Below, in pieces: positions 24,850 through 32,717 of a DNA stretch of 46,052 nucleotides. The notes under the pieces were generated by a model. The model searched no databases, was not told the DNA's origin, and saw only the letters and a program-made list of their open reading frames with translations. Source of the stretch: Gordonia gummivorans (GTDB lineage: Bacteria > Actinomycetota > Actinomycetes > Mycobacteriales > Mycobacteriaceae); the NCBI RefSeq assembly GCF_022513585.1, contig NZ_JAKWBF010000041.1, positions 1 through 46,052 on the forward strand. Reading direction: 5' to 3'. Positions within the stretch are counted from its first letter, which is position 1. Each line of letters opens with the position of its first letter. A program made the position numbers and the translations under genes.

Positions 24850-24878
24850 CCTAACTATATATCCGACTATATAGTCAA
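24850..24878 (-). promoter_or_regulatory. AT-rich promoter/operator of the second vapBC module
   Basis: GACTATATAGTC (24865-24876) is a perfect 12-bp palindrome, and a related AACTATATAT lies at 24853-24862, 12 bp away. TTGACT (minus strand, 24878-24873) could be a -35 box. The TATA-rich run is a sharp drop in GC in an otherwise GC-rich window and probably serves as both promoter and VapB binding site. Confidence 0.6.
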
Positions 24879-24963
24879 GCTCCCTGCGCGGCCACCCATC
24901 GCTCCACAGACCTGACACGCGACCATCAGCGAGCACTTTCGGTGTTGCCGAAACGAAACTCAG

Positions 24964-26043
24964 CTAAACGTTGAACCTGAACTCCACCACGTCCCCGTCA
25001 GCCATGACGTAGTCCTTGCCCTCCATCCGCACCTTGCCTGCGGCCTTGGCTGCGGCCATCGATCCGGCGGAGTCGAGGTCGTCAAAGGAGACGATCTCGG
25101 CCTTGATGAAGCCCTTCTCGAAGTCGGTATGGATGACACCGGCCGCCTTGGGCGCGGTGTCGCCGCGGTGGATCGTCCAGGCGCGGGACTCCTTTGGACC
25201 GGCGGTGAGGTAGGTCTGCAGGCCCAGGGTGTGGAACCCGGCTCGGGCCAGCGAGCGCAGGCCGGGTTCGGTCTGGCCGATCGAGTCGAGGAGTTCCTGG
25301 GCATCCTCCTCGTCGAGTTCGAGGAGTTCGCTCTCCACCTTGGCGTCGAGGAAAACGGCGTCGGCCGGTGCGATCGCGTCGAGCAGTTCCTTCTTGCGAG
25401 CGTCGTCGGTCAGCACCGACTCGTCGGCGTTGAAGACGTAGAGGAACGGCTTCGCGGTCATCAGGTGCAGCTCGCGAACCGCGGCGAGATCGAACGAATC
25501 CTTCTGCGAGAAGAGCGTTTTCCCGGAGTTGAGGATCTCTTGCGCCTTCTGCGTGGCCGCTACGGTCTCGGCGAGATCCTTGTTCTTGCGGGCGTCCTTC
25601 TCAAGACGCGGCAGCGCCTTCTCGATGGTCTGCAGGTCGGCGAGGATGAGCTCGGTCTCGATGACACCGATGTCCGACAGCGGGTCGACACGGCCGTCGA
25701 CATGGACGACGTCGTCGTCGGCGAACACCCGGACCACCTGGCAGATGGCGTCGGCCTCCCGGATGTTGGCCAGGAATTGGTTCCCCATGCCCTCGCCCTC
25801 GGACGCGCCCTTGACGATCCCGGCGATGTCGACGAAGGACACCGTCGCGGGCAGGATGCGTTCGCTGCCGAAGATCTCGGCAAGCCGATGCAGGCGTGCG
25901 TCAGGCAGTTCCACCACACCGATGTTCGGTTCGATGGTCGCGAACGGGTAGTTCGCCGCCAGGACGTCGTTACGGGTCAGCGCGTTGAACAGGGTGGATT
26001 TGCCGACGTTGGGCAGCCCAACGATTCCCAGGGTGAGACTCAC
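24964..26043 (-). CDS. ychF: OBG-family GTPase/ATPase YchF
   Basis: The protein is 359 aa, the usual YchF length. The P-loop GLPNVGKSTLFNALT opens the G domain (residues 8-22), followed by FVDIAGIVKGASEGEGMGNQFL (switch II). The C-terminal TGS-like domain ends in GKDYVMADGDVVEFRFNV. YchF hydrolyses ATP in preference to GTP, binds ribosomes and acts in stress and redox adaptation. The ATG at 26043 is clear. A DUF6542 gene, its frequent neighbour in mycobacteria, is separated from it here by repair genes about 5.7 kb away. Confidence 0.96.
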   Translation of the reverse strand: MSLTLGIVGLPNVGKSTLFNALTRNDVLAANYPFATIEPNIGVVELPDARLHRLAEIFGSERILPATVSFVDIAGIVKGASEGEGMGNQFLANIREADAICQVVRVFADDDVVHVDGRVDPLSDIGVIETELILADLQTIEKALPRLEKDARKNKDLAETVAATQKAQEILNSGKTLFSQKDSFDLAAVRELHLMTAKPFLYVFNADESVLTDDARKKELLDAIAPADAVFLDAKVESELLELDEEDAQELLDSIGQTEPGLRSLARAGFHTLGLQTYLTAGPKESRAWTIHRGDTAPKAAGVIHTDFEKGFIKAEIVSFDDLDSAGSMAAAKAAGKVRMEGKDYVMADGDVVEFRFNV

Positions 26044-26087
26044 GGGCGACCAGTCTATCGGTTGGCATTAGCCGAGATTGCGGTGCG

Positions 26088-27347
26088 TCAGGCAGGCTGC
26101 GCACCGGCGGGTGTATCGGGTGGCGGCTCCTCGTCGGGCACACCCACTTGCTCGGTCACTGGCATGCCCTCGGGCGGCAGGGTCTCGCCCGCTCGCGCCG
26201 CGATCTGCTCGTTCAGGTAGCGCAGCACGACGGCGATCGCCGACGCCGCCGGGACGGCGAGGAAAGCACCGGTGATCCCGAACAGGGTGCCGCCCAGGGT
26301 GACCGACAACAGGACGATCGTCGCGTGCAGATCCATCGACTTCGACTGCAGCCACGGCTGCAGGACGTTGCCCTCGAGCTGTTGCACCGCCAGGATCACA
26401 CCGAGCAGGATCAGGGCCGAGGTCAGGCCGTTGGACACCAGCGCGATCAGCACGGCGAGCGCTCCGGCGACGAAGGCACCCACGATCGGTATGAACCCAC
26501 CGAGGAACGTGACCACGATCAGCACACCGGCCAGCGGGACGTCGAGGATCACCAGGCCGACACCGATCAGCGCGGCATCGACGAAACTGACCAGCGCCTG
26601 GGTCCGGATGAAACCGCCGAGACTGGCCCACATCCGCTGCAGAACCTCGCCGACGTGCAGGCCGGAGGGCTTACCCAGGGTTCGATGGAGCCACGGCACG
26701 AACTTCGGGCCGTCCTTGAGGAAGAAGAACACCAGGACGAGCGTGGTGAAGATGGTGACCAACGCCGACGTCGCGGTGCCGACACCGCTGAACACACCCT
26801 GCGCGATGGTCGTCGAACTCGATTGCAGCTTCTGGGTGATCGTGTGGACGATGTTGTCGAGCTGCTCGTCCTGCACGTTGAGCGGTGGACCCTGAATCCA
26901 GTCCTGCAGCTTCTTCACACCGTCGGTGGCGCGGTTCGCGAGGTCGGGCGCCTGGTCGACGATCGACGGCACGATCGCGCCGATCACACCGGCGAACACC
27001 CCCACCGCGACCAGCATCATGACGATCGATGCCGCGGCCGCCGGAACCCCGCGTTGCCGCATCCAGCGCACGGGTGGCCACAGAATGGTGCACAGAATGA
27101 TCGCGAAAAGGATGGGCAACAACACAACCCACAACTTGGCGAGCACCCACATCAGCACCCACACCGCGGCCACCACGAGGATGATCTCGAGCCCCACGAT
27201 CGCGCTCGATCGGAGGCCGGACATCATCACTTTGCCGCGAGATGGGAACTCGGTGGTCGTCGACGATTCCGCACCCACTGCGGGTGCGGGATTCTCCGGT
27301 TGATCGGGGCTGTCTGAAGTCTCGGCATCGCCCGGTGTGTCTGTCAC
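26088..27347 (-). CDS. AI-2E family transporter
   Basis: The product is about 419 aa. After a 40-residue hydrophilic leader come two closely spaced hydrophobic segments, a periplasmic or cytosolic helical region (VDQAPDLANRATDGVKKLQDWIQ), and five to six further helices with GGFIPIVGAFVAGALAVLIAL and LQPWLQSKSMDLHATIVLLSVTLGG, the hallmark blocks of the AI-2E/TqsA-PerM family. Members include AI-2 exporters and Na+(Li+)/H+ antiporters, so the substrate is unassigned. The tail is Pro/Glu-rich. GTG at 27347 follows GAGG; an alternative start at 27392 would add 15 residues. Confidence 0.88.
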   Translation of the reverse strand: MTDTPGDAETSDSPDQPENPAPAVGAESSTTTEFPSRGKVMMSGLRSSAIVGLEIILVVAAVWVLMWVLAKLWVVLLPILFAIILCTILWPPVRWMRQRGVPAAAASIVMMLVAVGVFAGVIGAIVPSIVDQAPDLANRATDGVKKLQDWIQGPPLNVQDEQLDNIVHTITQKLQSSSTTIAQGVFSGVGTATSALVTIFTTLVLVFFFLKDGPKFVPWLHRTLGKPSGLHVGEVLQRMWASLGGFIRTQALVSFVDAALIGVGLVILDVPLAGVLIVVTFLGGFIPIVGAFVAGALAVLIALVSNGLTSALILLGVILAVQQLEGNVLQPWLQSKSMDLHATIVLLSVTLGGTLFGITGAFLAVPAASAIAVVLRYLNEQIAARAGETLPPEGMPVTEQVGVPDEEPPPDTPAGAQPA

Positions 27348-27491
27348 GCAATGATCCTCACACACCGGCGTCGATCCGACGACGCTGCTCACCGTTCATG
27401 TCGGTCGTTCGGGCACCGCCGTCGTCGGATCGGCGACGCACGCGCCGACGTCGTCGGCGATCGTGGAGGCGGGAAGAGCGCGGCCTCGTCG

Positions 27492-27585
27492 CAGAAACCG
27501 CACTTGTCGCCAGAAACCTCAGGTGTGGCCAGAAACCGTTGGTGCGCCTCGGGTTTCTGACCAGACACGCGGTTTCTGAAACCGC
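27492..27585. repeat. Octamer array with 19-bp period and inverted continuation
   Basis: CAGAAACC occurs at 27492-27499, 27511-27518 and 27530-27537, exactly 19 bp apart. Its complement GGTTTCTG follows at 27552-27559 and 27571-27578, again 19 bp apart. The last copy is part of a perfect hairpin, GCGGTTTC-T-GAAACCGC (27569-27585). Spacers differ in sequence. Confidence 0.75.
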
Positions 27586-27716
27586 GACACGCCGCCAACG
27601 CGCCTCGGAGGTCGGCGAAGCCGCCGCCGCGGTCAACCATCACAGAGGTCCCCGTCGAGCACAGTCCTCGGACTCGGAACATCGTCATCAAGCACAGAAG
27701 GCGCTCTTTGCCGCCC

Positions 27717-27818
27717 AAGAAACTAGGGGAAGAAACTTCTTCCCCTGGCCTTGGTGTCCTCCCCGCGAGTTTTCTGGGGGACGACTCCAAACCTCGCGGA
27801 AGAAACTTCTTCCCCTAG
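27717..27818. repeat. Twin palindromic repeats 70 bp apart
   Basis: A 21-bp sequence at 27728-27748 recurs at 27798-27818 with 20 matches. Each copy is palindromic around GAAGAAACTTCTTC. In the first, AGGGGAAGAA (27725-27734) and TTCTTCCCCT (27737-27746) are perfect arms. AAGAAACT also occurs at 27717-27724. Between the copies CCGCGAG and CTCGCGG form a further inverted pair, so the whole block can fold on itself. Confidence 0.7.
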
Positions 27819-27915
27819 ATTTTTCGGCACGGCATCACGCATTTCCCCAGTTCAGAGGACTGGTCACCGAACTCTTCGAGGCAGCGACCCACCCGCCGGT
27901 CGATGAAGACCCAGC

Positions 27916-28248
27916 TCAGTGCCGACGGAACTTGCGTTCGAGGTAGCGCACCAACGCGTTCATCGCCTCGAGTTCGACGATCAGCGGACCGGGGTCGGCG
28001 GCCGGGCGCTGGACCTCTGGGTGTGCCACATCGACCGGCTTCTCGACGCAGCGCGTCTCCGAGTCCGTACCGCGTGCCGCAGGTACCAGGGGTCTGCGTT
28101 CCACCCCGACTGCCTGCTCCTCGGCGCACGCCTTTTTGATGGTGTCGGGCCCGTACAGGCCCATCATGAGCTCCAGTCCCCACGCCGGGAGTTCCGACAG
28201 CGGGGTTTCGTCACGCCGACCACGCAGTCGGTGTCCCTCGAACGACAT
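27916..28248 (-). CDS. Small hypothetical protein
   Basis: The product is about 110 aa from the ATG at 28248 (MSFEGHRLRGRRDETPLSEL). It is hydrophilic, with PAWGLELMMGLYGPDTIKKACAEEQ in the first half, a Pro-rich middle, and a helical basic C-terminus (ELEAMNALVRYLERKFRRH). No family is recognised. A start 69 bp further upstream is open but would run over the palindrome at 28271. It is divergent from the Ada-AlkA gene, so shared control with DNA repair is possible but unproven. Confidence 0.5.
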   Translation of the reverse strand: MSFEGHRLRGRRDETPLSELPAWGLELMMGLYGPDTIKKACAEEQAVGVERRPLVPAARGTDSETRCVEKPVDVAHPEVQRPAADPGPLIVELEAMNALVRYLERKFRRH

Positions 28249-28270
28249 GGCCCATATGGTGCCAGCGAAT

Positions 28271-28284
28271 GTTACGTACGTCAC
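28271..28284. promoter_or_regulatory. GTTACGTACGTCAC palindrome
   Basis: A 14-bp near-perfect palindrome (one mismatched pair) around ACGTACGT sits between the divergent small hypothetical gene and the Ada-AlkA gene. It is a candidate operator or promoter element, and the regulator is unknown. Confidence 0.4.
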
Positions 28285-28366
28285 GTTTTTCGCCCGATCA
28301 GTGGGACAACCAGCCATGTCCGATTCCCGCCAGCATGGACCCCCGCCAAAGTGTCACAGTGAATGG

Positions 28367-29881
28367 GTGAGCATCGATCTGGCGCCTGAGACCCTGACAG
28401 CCCAGTTGGACTTCGACCGCTGCTATCGAGCGCTGAGCGCCCGCGACACCCGCTTCGACGGCCAATTTTTCGTGACCGTCGCAACCACGGGTATCTATTG
28501 CCGACCGTCGTGTCCCGCACAGACCCCGAAACCCCAGAACGTCTCGTTCGTACTCACCGCGGCTGCTGCCCAGCTGCGAGGTTTCCGCGCGTGCCGCCGT
28601 TGTCTGCCCGACGCCGTTCCGGGTTCACCGCGTTGGAACGCCGGCGCCGACACCGCGTCGCGCGCCATGCGGCTGATCGCCGACGGGGTGGTCGAGCGCG
28701 AGGGCGTCGGGGGCCTCGCGGATCGTCTGCGCTACTCGCCGCGCCATCTCAACCGTGTCCTGACCGACAACCTCGGCGCAGGACCGCTTGCGCTGGCACG
28801 GGCACATCGGGCCACCAATGCCCGCATCCTCGTGCAATGCACGACGATGCCGATGGCCGACGTGGCGTTCGCCGCCGGTTTCAGCAGCGTCCGACAATTC
28901 AACGACACCATCCGCGCGGTGTTCGGGCTGACCCCGACCGAGCTCCGTCGACTGCGCTCGCGGCATACCGTGACACCCGCCACCGCCGACGGGGTGACGT
29001 TGCGACTGGCCTACCGCCGCCCGTACCGGTGGGCGTGGATGCGCTGGTTCCTCCAGTCGCACCTGGCGTCCGGCGTCGAAGCCGTGCTGGACGACGGAAC
29101 CGGCTGGCGGTACTGCCGTGTCCTCACGCTCCCGCACGGACCGGCGGTCGCGGTGATCGAGCCGATGTCCGATCACGTACGACTCTCGTTGCACCACATG
29201 GACATGCGCGATCTCGGTGTCGCGGTCAACCGGGTGCGGCGCCATCTAGACCTCGACGCCGACATCGACGCCGCCGAAGACTCGTTGCGCAACGATCCAG
29301 CCTTGGCCGCGCTTGTCGACGAGGCGCCGGGCGTTCGGCTCGCCGGCAGTCTCGACCCCGCCGAGACCATCATCCGTACCATGGTCGGCCAGCAGATCAG
29401 TGTCGCGGCCGCACGGACCCACATCGACGAGCTCGTCAACCAGCTGGGATCGCGGCTCGATCCGGCCGCGACGCTCGGCGAGGCCGGACGCATGCCCTCC
29501 ACGCAGTTCCCCACTCCGGCCGCGATCGCCGAACACGGCGGTCGGGTGCTCCGCGGTCCGCGCCGACGAATCGACGCCATCGTGGCGGTCGCCGCGGCGC
29601 TCGCCGACAAGTCGGTGGAACCGCACACGGGGTTGGCTGCGTCTGACTTACGTGACCAACTTCTCGAACTGCCCGGCATCGGACCATGGACGGCCAATCT
29701 GGTGGCGATGCGGGTGACCGGCGACCCCGACATCGCACTCACCGACGACCTTGTCGTCGTCCGCGCGATGGCCGACCTCGGCATCGAACCTCGGCACGCC
29801 GACCGGTGGTCACCGTGGCGGTCCTACGCGTCGATGCACCTCTGGCGGCATCGCCTGGCATCCACCGGCGCACCCGTCTGA
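28367..29881 (+). CDS. alkA: Ada-like/AlkA fusion: methyl sensor plus DNA-3-methyladenine glycosylase
   Basis: The protein is 504 aa. Residues 1-85 are an Ada zinc domain with GIYCRPSCPA (Cys45, Cys49) and CRRCLP (Cys76, Cys79), which accepts methyl groups from phosphotriesters. Residues 90-195 are an AraC-type HTH (two helix pairs, ADVAFAAGFSSVRQFNDTIRAVFG). From about residue 200 onward is an AlkA N-domain and helix-hairpin-helix glycosylase with LPGIGPWTANLVAMR and the following Asp-rich loop. This combined activator and base-excision enzyme is common in actinobacteria and controls the adaptive response to alkylation. The GTG at 28367 was chosen because the Ada domain begins at once. ogt follows in the same operon. 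Confidence 0.92.
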   Translation: MSIDLAPETLTAQLDFDRCYRALSARDTRFDGQFFVTVATTGIYCRPSCPAQTPKPQNVSFVLTAAAAQLRGFRACRRCLPDAVPGSPRWNAGADTASRAMRLIADGVVEREGVGGLADRLRYSPRHLNRVLTDNLGAGPLALARAHRATNARILVQCTTMPMADVAFAAGFSSVRQFNDTIRAVFGLTPTELRRLRSRHTVTPATADGVTLRLAYRRPYRWAWMRWFLQSHLASGVEAVLDDGTGWRYCRVLTLPHGPAVAVIEPMSDHVRLSLHHMDMRDLGVAVNRVRRHLDLDADIDAAEDSLRNDPALAALVDEAPGVRLAGSLDPAETIIRTMVGQQISVAAARTHIDELVNQLGSRLDPAATLGEAGRMPSTQFPTPAAIAEHGGRVLRGPRRRIDAIVAVAAALADKSVEPHTGLAASDLRDQLLELPGIGPWTANLVAMRVTGDPDIALTDDLVVVRAMADLGIEPRHADRWSPWRSYASMHLWRHRLASTGAPV

Positions 29882-29922
29882 CGCCCGACCACAAACCCGA
29901 TCCGATCTCCACCGACCCCGAT

Positions 29923-29952
29923 CCCGATTCCCACCGACCCGATTCCCACCGA
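29923..29952. repeat. 15-bp duplication before ogt
   Basis: CCCGATTCCCACCGA is repeated head-to-tail at 29923-29937 and 29938-29952, with degenerate copies just upstream. It occupies the intercistronic gap between the Ada-AlkA stop and the ogt ribosome-binding site AAGGAG at 29955-29960. Confidence 0.7.
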
Positions 29953-29966
29953 CCAAGGAGCATGCC

Positions 29967-30527
29967 TTGTCCACAGCCGAGATCTCCGAAACGACACCAT
30001 CGAGCCCCGCAGGCGCCGCAAACGCCGAGGTCGCCGACTGGGCGACAATCGCGACCCCCGATGGTCCCTTCACCGTGATAGCCGACGACGCGGGCGTCGT
30101 CCTGGCCTCCGGATGGACCGAAGACGCCGGATACCTCGCCGTGCTGATCAACCGCGCCATCCGCCCCACGACGCTGCGGGCAGGGCGTGATCTGGCTGCT
30201 GTCACCGACCCGGTCGAGGCGTACTACTCGGGTGAACTGACCGCGATCGATGCGGTCGCCGTCGCCCAGCGGTCTGGACCGTTCCTCGAGCGCGCCTGGG
30301 CTGCGCTTCGGACCGTCCGCGCGGGCGGACAGGTCAGCTACACCACATTGGCCGAGATGGCCGGCGAGCCCGCGGCCGTGCGCGCCGCAGCCGCGTCGTG
30401 CGCCCGCAACGCAGCAGCGCTGTTCGTGCCGTGCCATCGGGTCCTGCGCAGCGACGGGACATTGGGCGGATTCCGATACGGGCTCGACATCAAACGGTCC
30501 CTTCTCGACCGGGAGTACGACGCGTAG
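29967..30527 (+). CDS. ogt: Methylated-DNA-[protein]-cysteine S-methyltransferase
   Basis: The protein is 186 aa. The active-site motif PCHRV lies at 155-159 with the methyl-accepting Cys156; GQVSYTTLAEMAG is the HTH that scans DNA, and GGFRYGLDIKRSLLDRE is the conserved tail. It removes O6-methyl from guanine by suicidal transfer. The TTG at 29967 is chosen because AAGGAG sits 6 nt upstream; longer frames overlap the Ada-AlkA gene without support. Gene order puts it under the Ada-like activator in a compact alkylation-repair operon. Confidence 0.93.
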   Translation: MSTAEISETTPSSPAGAANAEVADWATIATPDGPFTVIADDAGVVLASGWTEDAGYLAVLINRAIRPTTLRAGRDLAAVTDPVEAYYSGELTAIDAVAVAQRSGPFLERAWAALRTVRAGGQVSYTTLAEMAGEPAAVRAAAASCARNAAALFVPCHRVLRSDGTLGGFRYGLDIKRSLLDREYDA

Positions 30528-30548
30528 GCGGTAGTTGTCGTAGGCCAT

Positions 30549-31733
30549 GTGCACGATCGTCGTGTGATCGCAGCAGCAGTCTCGTTGGTACTCGGTGTCC
30601 TACTCGGCGCCGCAGTGGGCTGGTTCGCCCATTCCGCGCGCACGAGTGGGTCCATTTCCGCGGCCCAAGCCCAGGTCGACGCTCTGCGGGAGTCCCGCGA
30701 CAGCGTCACGGCCTCGATGTCGTGGGCCACCGAGGATGCCGCGCGCCGACAGTCCTCGGCGATCGGGTCGCAGGTGAACCACATTGTCGAACCCCTGCGG
30801 TCGACGCTGACGCAGCTGACCGACGAGTTGCGACGCGTCGAGCACAACCGGGTCGGCGCCTACGCCGGACTCGCCGAACAGGTCCGTGGGATGCACGCAA
30901 CGTCGATGGCGCTCGGCGACCAGACGCGGCAACTGGCGAATGCCCTGCACAGTTCGCATGTGCGCGGCCGCTGGGGGGAAATCCAGTTGGAGCGCGTCGT
31001 CGAGTTGGCCGGAATGACCCGGCACTGCGACTTCAGTACGCAGGTAACTGCGCGATCGGACGAGTCGGGCACGGTTCGTCCCGACCTCGTGGTGCACCTC
31101 GCGGGCGGACGGTCCATCGTCGTCGACGCGAAGGTGCCCCTCGACGCGTACCTCCGTGCGGCGGATACCGCCGACGACGCCGAACGCGACCGACGACTCG
31201 CCGACCACGCACGATCGGTGCGCGCGCACATCGGCAGGCTGTCGTCGAAGGCCTACTGGACGGCTTTCGACAACACACCCGAAATGGTCGTGCTGTTCCT
31301 CCCCGCGGAGGCCGTGCTCGAGGCGGCAGCTCGCATCGATCCCGAGCTCATCGAGTTCGGCTTCGGCAAGAATGTCGTGATCGCCACACCGACAACGCTG
31401 GTGGCACTGCTGCGGACAGTCGCACTCGGGTGGCGTCATGACGCGATGGCACGCGACGCCGCGGTCATTCACGAGCTCGGTACCACGTTGCACCACCGCC
31501 TCAACAGCGTTCTGCAGCATTTCGAGAACGTCGGAACGTCGCTGCGTAAGACGGTTGAGTCCTACAACTCGGCGGTCGGCGTGGTGGAGAACCGACTCGG
31601 CGTGACCGCGCGCCGCCTGGCCGACCTGGAAGCCCTCAGCACTTCCGGCGAACCGCCGACACCTGCCATGATCCACACCACATGTAGAACCACCGATGCG
31701 CCGCCGACCACGACACCGACGCCGGGCGGTTAA
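30549..31733 (+). CDS. rmuC: RmuC-family DNA recombination protein
   Basis: The protein is 394 aa. It starts with one membrane-spanning helix (VIAAAVSLVLGVLLGAAVGWFA), then a coiled coil (about residues 38-130). The RmuC nuclease-like core follows: VRGRWGEIQLERVVELAGM, RPDLVVHLAGGRSIVVDAKVPLDAYL and EMVVLFLPAEAVLEAA. RmuC limits inversions at short inverted repeats, by an activity inferred to be PD-(D/E)XK-like. It starts (GTG) 21 bp after ogt and is probably co-transcribed with the repair genes. The tail is Thr/Pro-rich. Confidence 0.92.
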   Translation: MHDRRVIAAAVSLVLGVLLGAAVGWFAHSARTSGSISAAQAQVDALRESRDSVTASMSWATEDAARRQSSAIGSQVNHIVEPLRSTLTQLTDELRRVEHNRVGAYAGLAEQVRGMHATSMALGDQTRQLANALHSSHVRGRWGEIQLERVVELAGMTRHCDFSTQVTARSDESGTVRPDLVVHLAGGRSIVVDAKVPLDAYLRAADTADDAERDRRLADHARSVRAHIGRLSSKAYWTAFDNTPEMVVLFLPAEAVLEAAARIDPELIEFGFGKNVVIATPTTLVALLRTVALGWRHDAMARDAAVIHELGTTLHHRLNSVLQHFENVGTSLRKTVESYNSAVGVVENRLGVTARRLADLEALSTSGEPPTPAMIHTTCRTTDAPPTTTPTPGG

Positions 31734-31767
31734 CCGTTTTCGGCCGATGAACCGGTAGCGTGACGTT

Positions 31768-32685
31768 GTGCCTTCCCCACAACTCACTGGAGCAGCGGTC
31801 CCCCTGGACCAGCAGTCCGTGCTCCCGACCGTCCGCGGTGTGCCGTGGTGGGGTGCAGTTCTGCTTGCCACCGGCCTCACCGCGCTCGGCGCCATCATCG
31901 ACGCCTACCGGATCGGTGACCTCGGCGGCGGCTACAAGTTCCTGTACCTCGTGGGATGTGTGGCTGCCGCGCTCGCCGTGCGTCGACGCGGGCTGTTCAC
32001 CGCAGCGGCGCAGCCACCACTGGTGGCGTTCGCGGTCAGTGTCGTCGCGCTCTACCGGATGAACTCCGACCAGGCGTCGGCGAATCCGCGCAGTTTCGTC
32101 TTCAAGGTGATGTTGCCGATCGCCGCGAACTTTCCGTGGATGGCGACTGTCTTCGTCATCACTCTCGCCCTCGTCGTGCTCCGCTGGTACCTGACTCGCG
32201 ACAAGACCGAAGACCGTCGGCGTGACCGGTCGAAGTCGCCACGCTCCGACTCCGGAAAGAAGACGAGCGACAGCACGGTTGACGCCGCGGCGAACCGCGA
32301 CGACAAGAGCAACGCCGAGAAGCAGCGTCCACGCCGTGAACGTTCCGCCAAGCCGTCGACAACGCAGCGCTCGCGTAGCCAAACCCGACCCGCCCGCCCC
32401 AAGCAGACCAAGCCGCAGGCAGCAGCGAACGCCGAAGCGGCCACAGCGCAGCCGATCCCGGAAGCCTCAAGCGTTGCGCGACGACCCAAACGAGCCACCG
32501 CCGGTCAGGTGCTGCGCGCCGAGGCCGGTGCGCAAATTGCCGCGAACGGGTCGAACGCGGACGGGACCGACGGAACGAATCCGCCGGCTCGCCCGTCGGT
32601 GGTCACCGATTTCGCGCCCTACGAATCGGTGACCGAGACGCCGGCCGGCGAGTATCCGAGCACCCGCTCGCGCAACCGCGGCTGA
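31768..32685 (+). CDS. DUF6542 membrane protein
   Basis: The protein is 305 aa. SVLPTVRGVPWWGAVLLATGLTALGAIID opens a four-helix membrane domain (to about residue 140) that matches the DUF6542 proteins found beside ychF, ispH and xseAB in mycobacteria. The remaining 165 residues are hydrophilic, Lys/Arg/Ala-rich and low-complexity, a probably disordered cytoplasmic tail. The function is unknown. The GTG at 31768 follows the rmuC gene by 34 bp. Confidence 0.8.
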   Translation: MPSPQLTGAAVPLDQQSVLPTVRGVPWWGAVLLATGLTALGAIIDAYRIGDLGGGYKFLYLVGCVAAALAVRRRGLFTAAAQPPLVAFAVSVVALYRMNSDQASANPRSFVFKVMLPIAANFPWMATVFVITLALVVLRWYLTRDKTEDRRRDRSKSPRSDSGKKTSDSTVDAAANRDDKSNAEKQRPRRERSAKPSTTQRSRSQTRPARPKQTKPQAAANAEAATAQPIPEASSVARRPKRATAGQVLRAEAGAQIAANGSNADGTDGTNPPARPSVVTDFAPYESVTETPAGEYPSTRSRNRG

Positions 32686-32717
32686 CCCCCCGCTGGCGGA
32701 GCCGACTCCGAGCCGCC

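Larger units (their letters stand above)
27348..27915. other. Gene-free stretch carrying two repeat systems
   Basis: About 570 bp between the AI-2E gene and a small hypothetical gene. Several frames stay open because of GC bias, but none has a start site or recognisable protein. It contains the octamer array at 27492-27585 and the twin palindromic repeats at 27717-27818. The second half is locally AT-richer than its surroundings. Confidence 0.55.

Noticed and set aside
27492..27585. Possible CRISPR array
   Set aside because: The repeated unit is only 8 bp, the period is 19 bp, and the orientation flips midway. No cas gene is present in the window.
27242..27946. A 234-codon plus-strand frame across the repeat region
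   Set aside because: It is open only because of GC bias and absence of stops in the repeats. It begins antisense to the AI-2E gene and has no start signals.
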